A model generated the notes under the pieces. That model was not told the origin of the DNA and did no database searches. It worked only from the letters and a program-made list of their open reading frames with translations. This document shows positions 1-8,327 of a stretch of DNA of 64,000 nt, piece after piece; within the stretch, counting starts at the first letter, position 1; every line of letters starts with the position of its first letter. Position numbers and translations under genes: made by a program. This stretch comes from Conexibacter sp. CPCC 205762 (GTDB lineage Bacteria; Actinomycetota; Thermoleophilia; Solirubrobacterales; Solirubrobacteraceae): positions 248,001-312,000 of the forward strand of contig NZ_JAUTDN010000003.1 of assembly GCF_030646155.1 (NCBI RefSeq), given 5' to 3'.

Positions 1-464
1 TCTACGTCGGCGGCGGCAGCGTCGTCTCGCTGCTGGGCGCCTGGCGCGCGCACGGCCTCGACCGCATACTGCGCGCCGCCTGGCGCAAGGGCGTCGTGCT
101 GTGCGGGCTGTCGGCCGGCTCGCTGTGCTGGTTCTCGGAGGCGGTGACGGCCTTCCACGGCGCGCCCAGCGTCGTCCGCGGGCTCGGCCTGCTGCCGTTC
201 TCCAACTGCGTCCACTACGACGGCGAGCCGCAGCGGCGCGAGGAGTACAGGCGCTTCGTCGGCGACGGCGTCCGCCCCGGCTACGCGGCCGACGACGGCG
301 CCGCGCTGCACTTCGAGCATCGTCAGCTGAAGCACGTCGTCAGCTCGCGGCCGAGAGCGGAGGCGTATCGCGTCGAACCGGTCGGCGGCGAGATCGTCGA
401 GGCGCAGCTGAACGCCCGCTACCTCGGAGAGCGGATGCCGGGAATGCTGACGGCTGTCGCATGA
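1..464 (+). CDS. Peptidase E-like protein (family S51), 5'-truncated
   Basis: The 3' part of an S51 peptidase (dipeptidase E/cyanophycinase fold), a cytoplasmic serine hydrolase. The first in-frame codon is at position 3; the start codon lies outside the window. The nucleophile elbow GLSAGSLCWF is visible, preceded by the YVGGG strand, and followed by the HYDGEP and AADDGAALHF segments seen in this family. It overlaps the next gene by 4 nt (ATGA) and is clearly its paralogue: both carry YVGGGS, GLSAG, CWF, GLLP and VVSSRP in the same order. The substrate cannot be told; isoaspartyl dipeptides are the usual one for peptidase E. Confidence 0.85.
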   Translation, partial: YVGGGSVVSLLGAWRAHGLDRILRAAWRKGVVLCGLSAGSLCWFSEAVTAFHGAPSVVRGLGLLPFSNCVHYDGEPQRREEYRRFVGDGVRPGYAADDGAALHFEHRQLKHVVSSRPRAEAYRVEPVGGEIVEAQLNARYLGERMPGMLTAVA

Positions 465-1255
465 GCGGCAGGACACCCCAGATCCTCGCGATGGGCGGGG
501 GCGGCTTCACGATGGAGCCGGACAACCCCGCCCTCGACGACTACGTGCTGACGCTGACGGAGTCGCGCGAGCCGCGGGTGCTGTTCCTGCCGACCGCCTC
601 GGGCGACCCGACGGCGCAGATCACCTCCTTCTACGGCCGCTTCGGGCGGACCGCCTCGGCGACCCACCTGTCGCTCTTCCGCCGCCACGGCTCGGCCCGC
701 TCGCTCGCGGAGATCGTGCTGGAGCAGGACGTGATCTACGTCGGCGGCGGCTCGATGCGCAACCTGCTCGCGATCTGGTCCGCGCACGAGCTGGACGCGC
801 TGCTGCTGGAGGCGTGGAGACGCGGGATCGTGCTCGTCGGCCTCAGCGCCGGCGCGATGTGCTGGTTCCAGGGCGGCATCACCCGCTCCGGCGGGCCGCC
901 CGAGGTGATCAAGGGGATGGGCCTGCTGCCCGGCTCCTTCAGCGTCCACGCCGACGGCGAGCCGGAGCGGCTGCCGGTCTGGCTGAGCGCGATCAGAGCG
1001 GGCGAGCTGCCGGGCGGCTGGGCCGCCGACGACGGCGTCGCGCTGCTGTTCAACGGCACGAAGATGGTCAAGGTCGTCAGCTCGCGGCCGGGCACGGCGG
1101 CCTTGAGGGTCGACGCCGTCGCCGGCCAGCTCGTCCGTCACCGGATCGAGCCGGAGCTGCTCGGCGCCCGCTCCACCAGCCCGCTCGACGCGCCCGTCGG
1201 CGACGACATCCGCGAGCTGCGCGATCTCCGTTACGGCGGTGGCCGCCGCTTCTGA
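461..1255 (+). CDS. Peptidase E-like protein (family S51)
   Basis: A 264-residue cytoplasmic S51 peptidase. The N-terminus has a glycine-rich first strand (ILAMGGGGF), then FLPTASGD, VIYVGGGS and the nucleophile motif GLSAGAMCWF around residue 130, followed by HADGEP and WAADDGVALLF. The length fits the family. It begins in the ATGA overlap with the preceding paralogue, so the two are probably translationally coupled. The family cleaves N-terminal Asp-X dipeptides or related isopeptides; which substrate applies here is not visible. It converges on the acyl-CoA dehydrogenase genes and is separated from them by a strong hairpin. Confidence 0.9.
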   Translation: MSGRTPQILAMGGGGFTMEPDNPALDDYVLTLTESREPRVLFLPTASGDPTAQITSFYGRFGRTASATHLSLFRRHGSARSLAEIVLEQDVIYVGGGSMRNLLAIWSAHELDALLLEAWRRGIVLVGLSAGAMCWFQGGITRSGGPPEVIKGMGLLPGSFSVHADGEPERLPVWLSAIRAGELPGGWAADDGVALLFNGTKMVKVVSSRPGTAALRVDAVAGQLVRHRIEPELLGARSTSPLDAPVGDDIRELRDLRYGGGRRF

Positions 1256-1348
1256 GTGAGGCGACGGCCCGGCGCGATCCGCACCACCAGCACGCCGGGC
1301 CGCCGTTCTCGTGTGGTGCGTCGGGGGCACGCCCTCCGCACCGCTTCA

Positions 1349-1378
1349 CGTGAGCCGAGGGGCACGCCTCGGCTCACG
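1349..1378. terminator. Bidirectional intrinsic-type hairpin
   Basis: A perfect 12-bp inverted repeat (CGTGAGCCGAGG and CCTCGGCTCACG) with a 6-nt loop sits between two convergent genes. No U-tract follows, as is common in very GC-rich actinobacteria. A second, weaker repeat (10-bp arms, 1265-1274 and 1293-1302) lies just after the peptidase stop codon. Confidence 0.65.
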
Positions 1379-1393
1379 CGCTTCTCGGCGGTC

Positions 1394-2611
1394 CTATCTG
1401 AGCTCAGCCGAGCTCTTGCCGAGCAGCTGTCGGGCGATGATCAGCAGCTGGATCTGCTGGGTGCCCTCGAAGATGTCGAGGATCTTGCCGTCGCGCGCCC
1501 ACTTCTCCAGCAACAGCTCTTCGCCGTAGCCGCGGCTGCCGCAGAGGCGCACGCAGCGCATCGCGACGTCGACGCAGGTGCGGCCCGCCTTCGCCTTCGC
1601 GTAGGAGGCGTGGAGCGAGTTCGGCTTGCTGTTGTCGGCCATCCAGGTCGCCTGCATCGTCAGCAGGCGGGCGGCCTCGAAGTCGGCCTCCATCGCGAGG
1701 TACTCCGCCGCGGCCGCCGACTGCGACTGCGCGGGCTTGTCGTAGTCGACGACGACGCCGGCCTCGTCGAGCAGCTCCTGCGTCTGCTCGAGGCAGGCGC
1801 GCGTCAGCCCGACGGCCATCGCGGCGACGAGCGGCCGCGTGTTGTCGAACGTCTGCATGACGCCCGCGAAGCCTCTCTTGACGTCGACCTCGGGGCTGCC
1901 GAGCAGGTTCTCTCTCGGCACGCGGCAGTTGTCGAGGATGAACGCCGCGGTGTCGGAGGCGCGGATCCCGAGCTTGTGCTCGAGCCGGTCGAGCTTCATG
2001 CCCGGGTTCGAGCGCTCGACGACGAACGACTTGATCGCCGCGCGGCCGAGGCTGCGGTCGAGCGTCGCCCACACCACCACGAGGTCGGCGCGCTCGCCGG
2101 AGGTGACGTAGATCTTCTCGCCGTTGAGGATGTACTCGCCGGTTCTCTCGTCGTACTCGGCGGTCGTGCGGATCGCGGCGGAGTCCGAGCCGGCCTCCGG
2201 CTCGGTGATCGCCATCGCCGCCCACTTGCCTCTGAAGCGCTCCAGCTGCTCGTCGTTGGCGACCGAGGCGATCGCCGAGTTGCCGAGCCCCTGGCGCGGC
2301 ATCGACAGCAGCAGGCCGACGTCGCCCCAGCACAGCTCGACGATGCCGAGCGCCGTCGACATGTTCGAGCCGTTGCGGACCTCGTCGCTCTTCTCCTGCC
2401 GGCGGACGCCGCCGGCGCCGGCGCCGCCGCCCATGTCGGAGCCGTCGTTCATGCCGTCCAGGAGCGCGGCGAGCATGTCGAGCTCTCTCGGGTAGGCGTG
2501 CTCCTCCTGGTCGTACTTGCGCGAGACCGGGCGGAAGATCTCCTCCGCGACCTGGTGCGCCTGGCCGACCAGCGGCAGGAACTTCTTCGGGACTTCCAGA
2601 TTCATCGCCAT
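1394..2611 (-). CDS. Acyl-CoA dehydrogenase (FadE type), catalytic subunit
   Basis: A 405-residue FAD-dependent acyl-CoA dehydrogenase performing the first oxidation of beta-oxidation in the cytoplasm. The FAD/substrate signature AITEPEAGSDS is near residue 135, and the C-terminal IFEGTQQIQ carries the usual catalytic glutamate. A Gly/Ala-rich insert (DMGGGAGAGG) lies near residue 60. It is the last gene of the minus-strand operon, 12 nt behind a second dehydrogenase, with GGAG in the spacer. Mycobacterial FadE23/FadE24 are also an adjacent pair, which suggests a heteromer, but this is inference. Confidence 0.9.
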   Translation of the reverse strand: MAMNLEVPKKFLPLVGQAHQVAEEIFRPVSRKYDQEEHAYPRELDMLAALLDGMNDGSDMGGGAGAGGVRRQEKSDEVRNGSNMSTALGIVELCWGDVGLLLSMPRQGLGNSAIASVANDEQLERFRGKWAAMAITEPEAGSDSAAIRTTAEYDERTGEYILNGEKIYVTSGERADLVVVWATLDRSLGRAAIKSFVVERSNPGMKLDRLEHKLGIRASDTAAFILDNCRVPRENLLGSPEVDVKRGFAGVMQTFDNTRPLVAAMAVGLTRACLEQTQELLDEAGVVVDYDKPAQSQSAAAAEYLAMEADFEAARLLTMQATWMADNSKPNSLHASYAKAKAGRTCVDVAMRCVRLCGSRGYGEELLLEKWARDGKILDIFEGTQQIQLLIIARQLLGKSSAELR

Positions 2612-2623
2612 GGTTCAGATCTC

Positions 2624-3940
2624 CTAGACGAGCAGGGCGCCCTCGACGACGCCGACGGCACGCAGGTCGCGGTACCAGCGCTCGACCGGGTGCTCCTTGA
2701 TGTAGCCGTGGCCGCCGAGCAGCTGGACGCCCTCGGAGCCGATCCAGCTGCCCTTCTCGCCGCACAGGTGACGCGCAAGCGCGGCCTCGCGCGCGAACTC
2801 CTTGTCGGCGTCGGCGCGCGCGGCGGCGCGCAGCGTCGTCAGCCGCATCCCCTCCAGCTCGATCGCGATGTTCGAGACCGCGAACGCGACCGACTGGCGG
2901 TGCGAGATCGGCTCGCCGAAGGCGACCCGCTCGTTGACGTACGGGATCACGTAGTCGAGCAGCGCCTGGCCGGCGCCGACCGACAGCGCGCACCAGGCCA
3001 GCCGCGCGCGGCGGATCGCCTCGGCGTAGATCGCCGGCGAGCCGTCGCCGAGCAGCGCGCGCGCCGGGACGCGCACCTCCTCCAGCAGCACCTCGCCGAA
3101 GCCGGCGGCGCGCACGCCCATGCCGGGCGCGGCCTTCGCCAGCACGCCGTCGCTCTTCGTCTCGACGAGGAAGAGGCCCGGCCCGTGGCCGGCGATTCTG
3201 GCGGCGACGACCAGCAGCTCCGCCTCGGCGGCGCGCGGGACGAACGACTTGACGCCGGAGAGGACGTAGTCGGCGCCGTCGATGCGGGCGGTCGTCTGCA
3301 GCTCGAACGGGTCGAACAGCGGCGTCGGCTCGTGGACGGCGAGCGCCGCGACGGCGACGTCGTCGGCGACGAGCGCCGGCAGGTAGGTGCCCTGCTGCTC
3401 GGCGTCGCCCCACAGCGACAGCGCGGTCGCGACACCGGCCGGCGCGAGCGCGGCGGCGGCGAGGCCCATGTCGCCGTGCGCGAGCGCCTCGGCGGCGAGC
3501 ACGGTGGTCACCGCAGAGCGCTCGCTGACCGCGCCGCCCAGCTCCTCCGGCACGCCGAGCATCGTCAGGCCCAGCTCGGAGGCCTCGGCCAGCAGCTCCT
3601 TCGGCGCGGCCGCGGCCTCGTCGGCCTTGAGCGCGTTCGGGCGCAGTCTCTCGGCGCCGAAGTCCTTGAACGCCTCCATCAGCATCTGCTGCTCGTCGGT
3701 CGGCGTGAGATCGAAGATCCCGCTGCCCGACGGCTTCAGGCGCGCCGGTCTGCTGCCGTTGCGCTGCACCTGCTTGAAGGTGCGATTGGCGGCGCCGACG
3801 GCGCGGAAGCCGTCGCGCGTGGCACGGTAGACGACGGCCTCGGACTGCTTGCGGATGCCGAGGCGGTCGACGATGTCCGAGCCGGCGAAGCGGCCGAGGG
3901 CACGGAGCCCGAGGCCCATGCTTTTGTCAGCCACGCTCAT
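2624..3940 (-). CDS. Acyl-CoA dehydrogenase-like protein, atypical (possible non-catalytic partner)
   Basis: A 438-residue acyl-CoA dehydrogenase-fold protein. The N-terminal helical domain begins after about 75 extra residues, with LGVPEELGG near residue 130 and LLGGHGYIKEHPVERWYRDLR near the end. Two features are odd. The usual TEPxAGSD FAD motif is replaced by HEPTPLFDP, and the protein stops at VVEGALLV, exactly where other members carry the YEGT catalytic glutamate and a further helix. It may pair with the downstream dehydrogenase, as in the heterotetrameric mycobacterial ChsE enzymes. The ATG lies in a 4-nt overlap with the hydratase gene. Confidence 0.82.
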   Translation of the reverse strand: MSVADKSMGLGLRALGRFAGSDIVDRLGIRKQSEAVVYRATRDGFRAVGAANRTFKQVQRNGSRPARLKPSGSGIFDLTPTDEQQMLMEAFKDFGAERLRPNALKADEAAAAPKELLAEASELGLTMLGVPEELGGAVSERSAVTTVLAAEALAHGDMGLAAAALAPAGVATALSLWGDAEQQGTYLPALVADDVAVAALAVHEPTPLFDPFELQTTARIDGADYVLSGVKSFVPRAAEAELLVVAARIAGHGPGLFLVETKSDGVLAKAAPGMGVRAAGFGEVLLEEVRVPARALLGDGSPAIYAEAIRRARLAWCALSVGAGQALLDYVIPYVNERVAFGEPISHRQSVAFAVSNIAIELEGMRLTTLRAAARADADKEFAREAALARHLCGEKGSWIGSEGVQLLGGHGYIKEHPVERWYRDLRAVGVVEGALLV

Positions 3941-4860
3941 GCGGCAGTCACCGTTCCTTCCAGATGGATCTTCGTGTCGTCTTTGCGATTGCGAACGGCG
4001 AAGCTGCCGTCCTCGGCCGCGAACGCGACCTTTGCCGGCAGCAGGATCGGGCGCTTGAAGGTCACGTCGACCGTGTAGGCGTCCGGCAGCGTCGACTCCA
4101 GCGCCGCGAGGCAGCGCGCCTTCGTCCACATGCCGTGCGCGATCGCCTTCGGGAAGCCGAGCAGCTTCGCGCTGTACGCGTGCATGTGGATCGGGTTGCG
4201 GTCGCCCGAGACCGCGCCGTAGCGGCGGCCGAGGTCGCCGCCGAGCTTCCACAGCGCGACGAACGGCAGCTCCGACGGCGCGGGGCAGGTGGGGGTGGCG
4301 GGCGGGGACTGTCTCTTGCTCGGCTTCGGGGCGCTCGTGTCGCCCTTGCCGCGCCGCAGCATCGTCGACGCGTCCTGCCACACCAGCTCGCCGTCGACGT
4401 GCGCCTCGGAGACGATCGTGAACGTCTTGCCCTTCGGGTGCGGCTGGATCGGCATCGTGTGGACGCGCAGGTCGTAGCGCTCGTCGGCGCCGAGCGGGCG
4501 CAGCTGCGTGATGCGGTTGCGCAGGTGGACGAGGCCGACGGCGCCGAACGGGAACTTGCCGTCGGTCATCAGCGCCATGTGCAGCGGGAAGGCCTGCACG
4601 TGGACGAAGGTCGACGGCAGCTCGTCGCGCAGCGTGAAGCCGCAGACGCGGTCGTACGCGGCGAGCTGGTCGCGGTCGGTCCTGACGCCGTCGAGCGTCA
4701 GCGTCGTTCTCGGGATCCTGCCGCCGGCGCCGGCGACGAACGGCAGGTTCGAGGCGCCGGGGATCAGCGGCAGCGCGGCCTTCGCATAGAGACCGAGCGT
4801 GCCGGGCGGGCTGCTCAGTCTGCGCGTCGTCGCGCGCGGGGCTTTCGAGGCGGTCGCCAC
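3937..4860 (-). CDS. MaoC-family (R)-specific enoyl-CoA/ACP hydratase (HtdX-like)
   Basis: A 307-residue double hot-dog dehydratase/hydratase. The C-terminal hot dog carries the hydratase-2 signature GDRNPIHMHAYSAKLLGFP with its Asp and His, followed by AIAHGM. The N-terminal hot dog is degenerate, as is usual. It acts on 3-hydroxyacyl/enoyl thioesters. Placed between a large FabG and the acyl-CoA dehydrogenases, it matches the order of Mycobacterium tuberculosis htdX-fabG4-fadA2. It starts with GTG one base after the fabG stop codon. A Pro/Ser-rich linker around residues 175-190 separates the two halves. Confidence 0.88.
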   Translation of the reverse strand: MATASKAPRATTRRLSSPPGTLGLYAKAALPLIPGASNLPFVAGAGGRIPRTTLTLDGVRTDRDQLAAYDRVCGFTLRDELPSTFVHVQAFPLHMALMTDGKFPFGAVGLVHLRNRITQLRPLGADERYDLRVHTMPIQPHPKGKTFTIVSEAHVDGELVWQDASTMLRRGKGDTSAPKPSKRQSPPATPTCPAPSELPFVALWKLGGDLGRRYGAVSGDRNPIHMHAYSAKLLGFPKAIAHGMWTKARCLAALESTLPDAYTVDVTFKRPILLPAKVAFAAEDGSFAVRNRKDDTKIHLEGTVTAA

Positions 4861-4861
4861 G

Positions 4862-6280
4862 TCAGGCCCCGAGCAGGCTCTGGCCGCAGACGCGCACGGT
4901 GTTGCCGGTCACGCCGCCCGAGGCCGGGCTGGCGAAGTAGCCGATCGCCTCGGCGACGTCGACCGGCAGGCCGCCCTGCGAGAGCGAGTTCATGCGGCGG
5001 CCGGCCTCGCGCGTGGCGAACGGGATCTTCGCCGTCATCTGCGTCTCGATGAAGCCCGGGGCGACGGCGTTGATCGTCGCGCCCAGTCTCGCCAGCAGCG
5101 GCGCGTAGGCGTCGACGACGCCGATCACGCCGGCCTTCGAGGTGCCGTAGTTGGTCTGGCCGAAGTTGCCGGCGATGCCCGCTATCGAGGAGACGCAGAC
5201 GATCCGGCCGTCGGCGTTCAGGACCGCTCTTCTTCTGCCCGCGATCAGCGCGTCGGTGATCCGCTGGACGGCCGCGAGGTTGACCGCGATGACGCTGTCC
5301 CAGCGCGCGTCGTCCATCCGGCCGAGCGTCTTGTCGCGCGTGATGCCGGCGTTGTGGACGACGATGTCGACGCCGCCGTGCTCTCGCTTGAGGTGCTCGG
5401 CGATCTGCGTGGGCGCGTCGTCGGCGGTGATGTCGGCGGTCAGGTACGAGCCGCCGATCGCGCCGGTGACGGCCTTCAGGTCGCCCTCCAGCGGCGGCAC
5501 GTCGAGGCCGACGACGTGGGCGCCGTCACGCGCGAGCGTCGCGGCGATCGCGGCGCCGATGCCGCGCGAGGCGCCGGTCACGAGCGCGACCTTGCCGGCG
5601 AGCGGCTGGTCCCAGTCGATCGCCGGGACCGCGCCGGCCGCGCCGACGCGGATCACCTGGCCGTCGACGTAGGTCGATCTGGTCGACAGCAGGAAGCGCA
5701 GCGTCGACTCCAGCTGGTCCTCGCCGCCGGGGGCGACGTAGACGAGCTGGGCGGTCGCGCCGGCCTTCAGCTCCTTGCCGGCCGAGCGCGTGAACCCCTC
5801 CAGCGCGCGCTGCGCGATCTGCTCGCTCGGCGAGGAGGTCTCGGTCGGCGTCGTGCCGAGCACGACGAGACGGCCGCAGCGGGCGACGCGGCGGATCGTC
5901 GGGCCGAAGAACTCGCGCAGCTCGCTCAGCTGCGCCGGCTCGGTGATGCCGGTCGCGTCGAAGACGACGGCGCCGTACTTCTGCGTCGCGGCGGCGGCCG
6001 GCGTCCACGGGCCGGCGTCGAGGCCGGCCGCCGCGGCGGCGGCGCGAAGGTCCTCGCGCAGCGGCGTCGAGGCGTCGGCGCCGAGGCTCGCGACGACCTT
6101 CGCGAGCGGCCCGGCGAGGCGGCCGCCGGGGGCGCCGCCGAGCAGCACGCGGCCGTCGACGGGCGTGTCGCCCTGGCTCCAGCGCTTGAGCGGAACCGGC
6201 GCCGGCAGCCCGACCTGCTTCTGCACGAGTCTGCCGAGCGGCGTGTTGATGAGGTTGGTGTAACGGTCTGCTTGGGCCAT
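4862..6280 (-). CDS. High-molecular-weight 3-oxoacyl-(CoA/ACP) reductase, FabG4-like
   Basis: A 472-residue protein with two Rossmann domains. The N-terminal flavodoxin-like half (residues 1-220) lacks catalytic residues. The C-terminal half is an SDR with VTGASRGIG (NAD(P) binding), NAGITRDKT, SSIAG and the catalytic pair in YGTSKAG. This architecture is that of the high-molecular-weight FabG class (mycobacterial FabG4), which prefers NADH and long-chain 3-oxoacyl-CoA. It lies 4 nt downstream of the thiolase, and the hydratase follows one base after its stop, so the three act as consecutive steps. Confidence 0.92.
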   Translation of the reverse strand: MAQADRYTNLINTPLGRLVQKQVGLPAPVPLKRWSQGDTPVDGRVLLGGAPGGRLAGPLAKVVASLGADASTPLREDLRAAAAAAGLDAGPWTPAAAATQKYGAVVFDATGITEPAQLSELREFFGPTIRRVARCGRLVVLGTTPTETSSPSEQIAQRALEGFTRSAGKELKAGATAQLVYVAPGGEDQLESTLRFLLSTRSTYVDGQVIRVGAAGAVPAIDWDQPLAGKVALVTGASRGIGAAIAATLARDGAHVVGLDVPPLEGDLKAVTGAIGGSYLTADITADDAPTQIAEHLKREHGGVDIVVHNAGITRDKTLGRMDDARWDSVIAVNLAAVQRITDALIAGRRRAVLNADGRIVCVSSIAGIAGNFGQTNYGTSKAGVIGVVDAYAPLLARLGATINAVAPGFIETQMTAKIPFATREAGRRMNSLSQGGLPVDVAEAIGYFASPASGGVTGNTVRVCGQSLLGA

Positions 6281-6284
6281 CGGT

Positions 6285-7562
6285 CTATGCCTCCAGGATC
6301 GCGACGACGCCCTGGCCGCCGGCTGCGCAGATGCTGATCAGGCCCCGGCCGCCGCCGCGCTCGTGGAGCGCCTTGGCGAGGCTCGCGACGATGCGGCCGC
6401 CGGTCGCGGCGAAGGGGTGGCCGGCAGCGAGCGAGCTGCCGTTGACGTTGAGCTTGCTGCGATCGATCGACCCGAGCGGCTGATCGAGCCCGAGCCGCGT
6501 CTGGCAGAAGGCCGGGTCCTCCCACGCCTTCAGCGTCGAGAGCACCTGCGAGGCGAACGCCTCGTGGACCTCGTAGAGGTCGAACTCCTGCAGTCTCAGG
6601 CCATTGCGGGCGAGCATCCGCGGGACGGCGTAGGCCGGCGCCATCAGCAGGCCCTCGCGGCCGTTGACGTAGTCGACCGCCGCCGTCTCGGCGTCGACGA
6701 ACCACGCCAGCGGGGTCAGTCTGTGCTCCTCCGCCCACTCCTCGCTGCCGAGCAGGACGGTGGCGGCGCCGTCGGACAGGGGCGTGGAGTTGCCCGCCGT
6801 CATCGTGCCGCTCTTGCCGCCGAAGACCGGCTTCAGCTTCGCCAGCTTCTCGATGCTCGTGTCGGCGCGCAGGTTCTGGTCGCGCTCCAGCCCGAGGTAG
6901 GGCGTGACGAGGTCGTCGTTGAAGCCGCGCTCGTAGGCGGCGGCGAGGTTCTTGTGCGAGCTGTAGGTCAGCTCGTCCTGCGCCTCGCGCGTGATCCCCC
7001 ACTCGGCGCCGGTGCGCGCCTGGTGCTCACCCATCGAGAGGCCGGTGCGCGGCTCCTCGTTGCGCGGCGGGGCCGGCGCGAGGTGCTGCGGGCGGAAGCG
7101 CAGGAACGGCTTCAGCTTGTCCTGCGTCGAGCGGCCGCGGTTGGCGTCGAGCAGGATCTGGCGCAGCTCCTCGCCGACGGCGATCGGCGCGTCCGAGGTC
7201 GTGTCGACGCCGCCGCCGATGCCGGAGTCGATCTGCCCGAGCGCGATCTTGTTCGCGATCAGGTTGATCGCCTGCAGGCCGGTGCCGCAGGCCTGCTGGA
7301 TGTCGTACGCCGGCGTCTCCGGGGCGAGCCGGCTGCCGAGCACGGTCTCGCGCGTCAGGTTGAAGTCGCGGCTGTGCTTCAGCACCGCGCCGGCGACGAC
7401 CTCGCCGAGCCGCTCGCCCTCCAGGCCGTAGCGCGCGACGAGCCCGTCGAGCGCGGCGGTCAGCATGTCTTGGTTGGAGGCGTGCGCGTACTTCGAGTTC
7501 GAGCGCGCGAACGGGATGCGGTTGCCGCCGATCACGGCAACTCTCCGGGGACCGGCGGTCAT
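6285..7562 (-). CDS. Acetyl-CoA acyltransferase (thiolase, FadA2/FadI-like)
   Basis: A 425-residue thiolase that cleaves or forms 3-oxoacyl-CoA. The nucleophile cysteine is in QQACGTGLQAIN (about residue 90). The C-terminal half has VNGSSLAAGHPFAATGGR with the catalytic histidine, and ISICAAGGQGV with the second cysteine. The start chosen is the ATG in the 4-nt overlap with the TetR gene, giving MTAGPRRVAVIGG directly before the first thiolase strand. It is the first enzyme gene behind the regulator. Confidence 0.93.
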   Translation of the reverse strand: MTAGPRRVAVIGGNRIPFARSNSKYAHASNQDMLTAALDGLVARYGLEGERLGEVVAGAVLKHSRDFNLTRETVLGSRLAPETPAYDIQQACGTGLQAINLIANKIALGQIDSGIGGGVDTTSDAPIAVGEELRQILLDANRGRSTQDKLKPFLRFRPQHLAPAPPRNEEPRTGLSMGEHQARTGAEWGITREAQDELTYSSHKNLAAAYERGFNDDLVTPYLGLERDQNLRADTSIEKLAKLKPVFGGKSGTMTAGNSTPLSDGAATVLLGSEEWAEEHRLTPLAWFVDAETAAVDYVNGREGLLMAPAYAVPRMLARNGLRLQEFDLYEVHEAFASQVLSTLKAWEDPAFCQTRLGLDQPLGSIDRSKLNVNGSSLAAGHPFAATGGRIVASLAKALHERGGGRGLISICAAGGQGVVAILEA

Positions 7563-8248
7563 CGTTCTCCTTGGGGTCTGGTCTGGGTGGTGGGGGAAGG
7601 TCTGACGCCGTCGCGCAGGGCCGCGCGGGCGCGCAGGCCGGGCTCGACGGTCGCGACGAGCAGCTCGGCGGCGTCGCCGGGCGGCATCGCGCCGGTCCGC
7701 AGCCACCAGCGCGCAAGCGCCTCGGAGGCGCCGAGCAGCGCGTTGGAGAGCGCCTCGACCTCGGTCGCGGCGCGCTCGCGGTCGCGTTCGGGGATCAGCG
7801 CCAGCTGCGTCGAGGCGACGAGCGCCAGCAGCCGGTCGCGGTAGGCGCCGACCGAGCGGGCCAGCTCGCCGCCGGCCGGCAGCGTCTCGTCGAACAGGAC
7901 GCGCCAGGCGTCGCGGTCGCCGTCGACGAAGGCGAAGAAGGCCTTGAGGCCCTCGCGCAGCGCCTCGGCCGGACCGGAGGCGCGCGCGACGGCGGCGCCG
8001 ACGGCGGCCAGCATCGCCTCGCCGGCGTTCTCCATGCAGGCGAGGTAGAGCCGCTCCTTGTTGCCGAAGTAGGCGTACAGGAGCGGCTTCGTGACGCCCG
8101 CCGCGGAGGCGACCTCGTCCATCGTCACGGCGCCGTAGCCGTGCTCGGCGAAGAGTCCGTGGGCGATCTCGAGCACCTGCAGCTCCCGCTCCTTGCGGGG
8201 CAGCCGGCTGCGCTGGGTCGCTGTGGTCGACTGGACCATGACGTTCAT
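7559..8248 (-). CDS. TetR/AcrR-family transcriptional regulator
   Basis: A 229-residue repressor. The N-terminal helix-turn-helix spans roughly residues 25-70 (VTMDEVASAAGVTKPLLYAYFGNKERLY); the remainder is a helical ligand domain. It leads the lipid operon, so it probably represses itself and the five enzymes and responds to an acyl-CoA. Two ATGs 9 nt apart could serve as start (MNVMVQS). The AT-rich palindrome just upstream is a likely operator. The C-terminal 15 residues are Pro/Thr/Arg-rich and probably disordered. Confidence 0.9.
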   Translation of the reverse strand: MNVMVQSTTATQRSRLPRKERELQVLEIAHGLFAEHGYGAVTMDEVASAAGVTKPLLYAYFGNKERLYLACMENAGEAMLAAVGAAVARASGPAEALREGLKAFFAFVDGDRDAWRVLFDETLPAGGELARSVGAYRDRLLALVASTQLALIPERDRERAATEVEALSNALLGASEALARWWLRTGAMPPGDAAELLVATVEPGLRARAALRDGVRPSPTTQTRPQGER

Positions 8249-8258
8249 ATTACCCAGG

Positions 8259-8270
8259 TATAAATTTATA
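8259..8270. promoter_or_regulatory. AT-rich palindrome between divergent tetR and cupin genes
   Basis: TATAAATTTATA is a perfect 12-bp palindrome in an otherwise GC-dominated region, 11 nt upstream of the tetR start and about 57 nt upstream of the cupin gene. It could be a -10 element for one of the genes, the TetR operator, or both. Confidence 0.5.
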
Positions 8271-8327
8271 TGCCAGTAGGAAGTCCGTCGGGTGCATTCG
8301 AGGTAGGCGGCGCGCTAGCCTCGCCGC

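Noticed and set aside
419-1330. Long open frames antisense to real genes, here and throughout (for example 1256-4078 and 14961-18374).
   Set aside because: GC-rich codon bias keeps opposite frames open. Their translations are low-complexity Arg/Ala/Gly strings without domains, whereas the chosen frames show family motifs.
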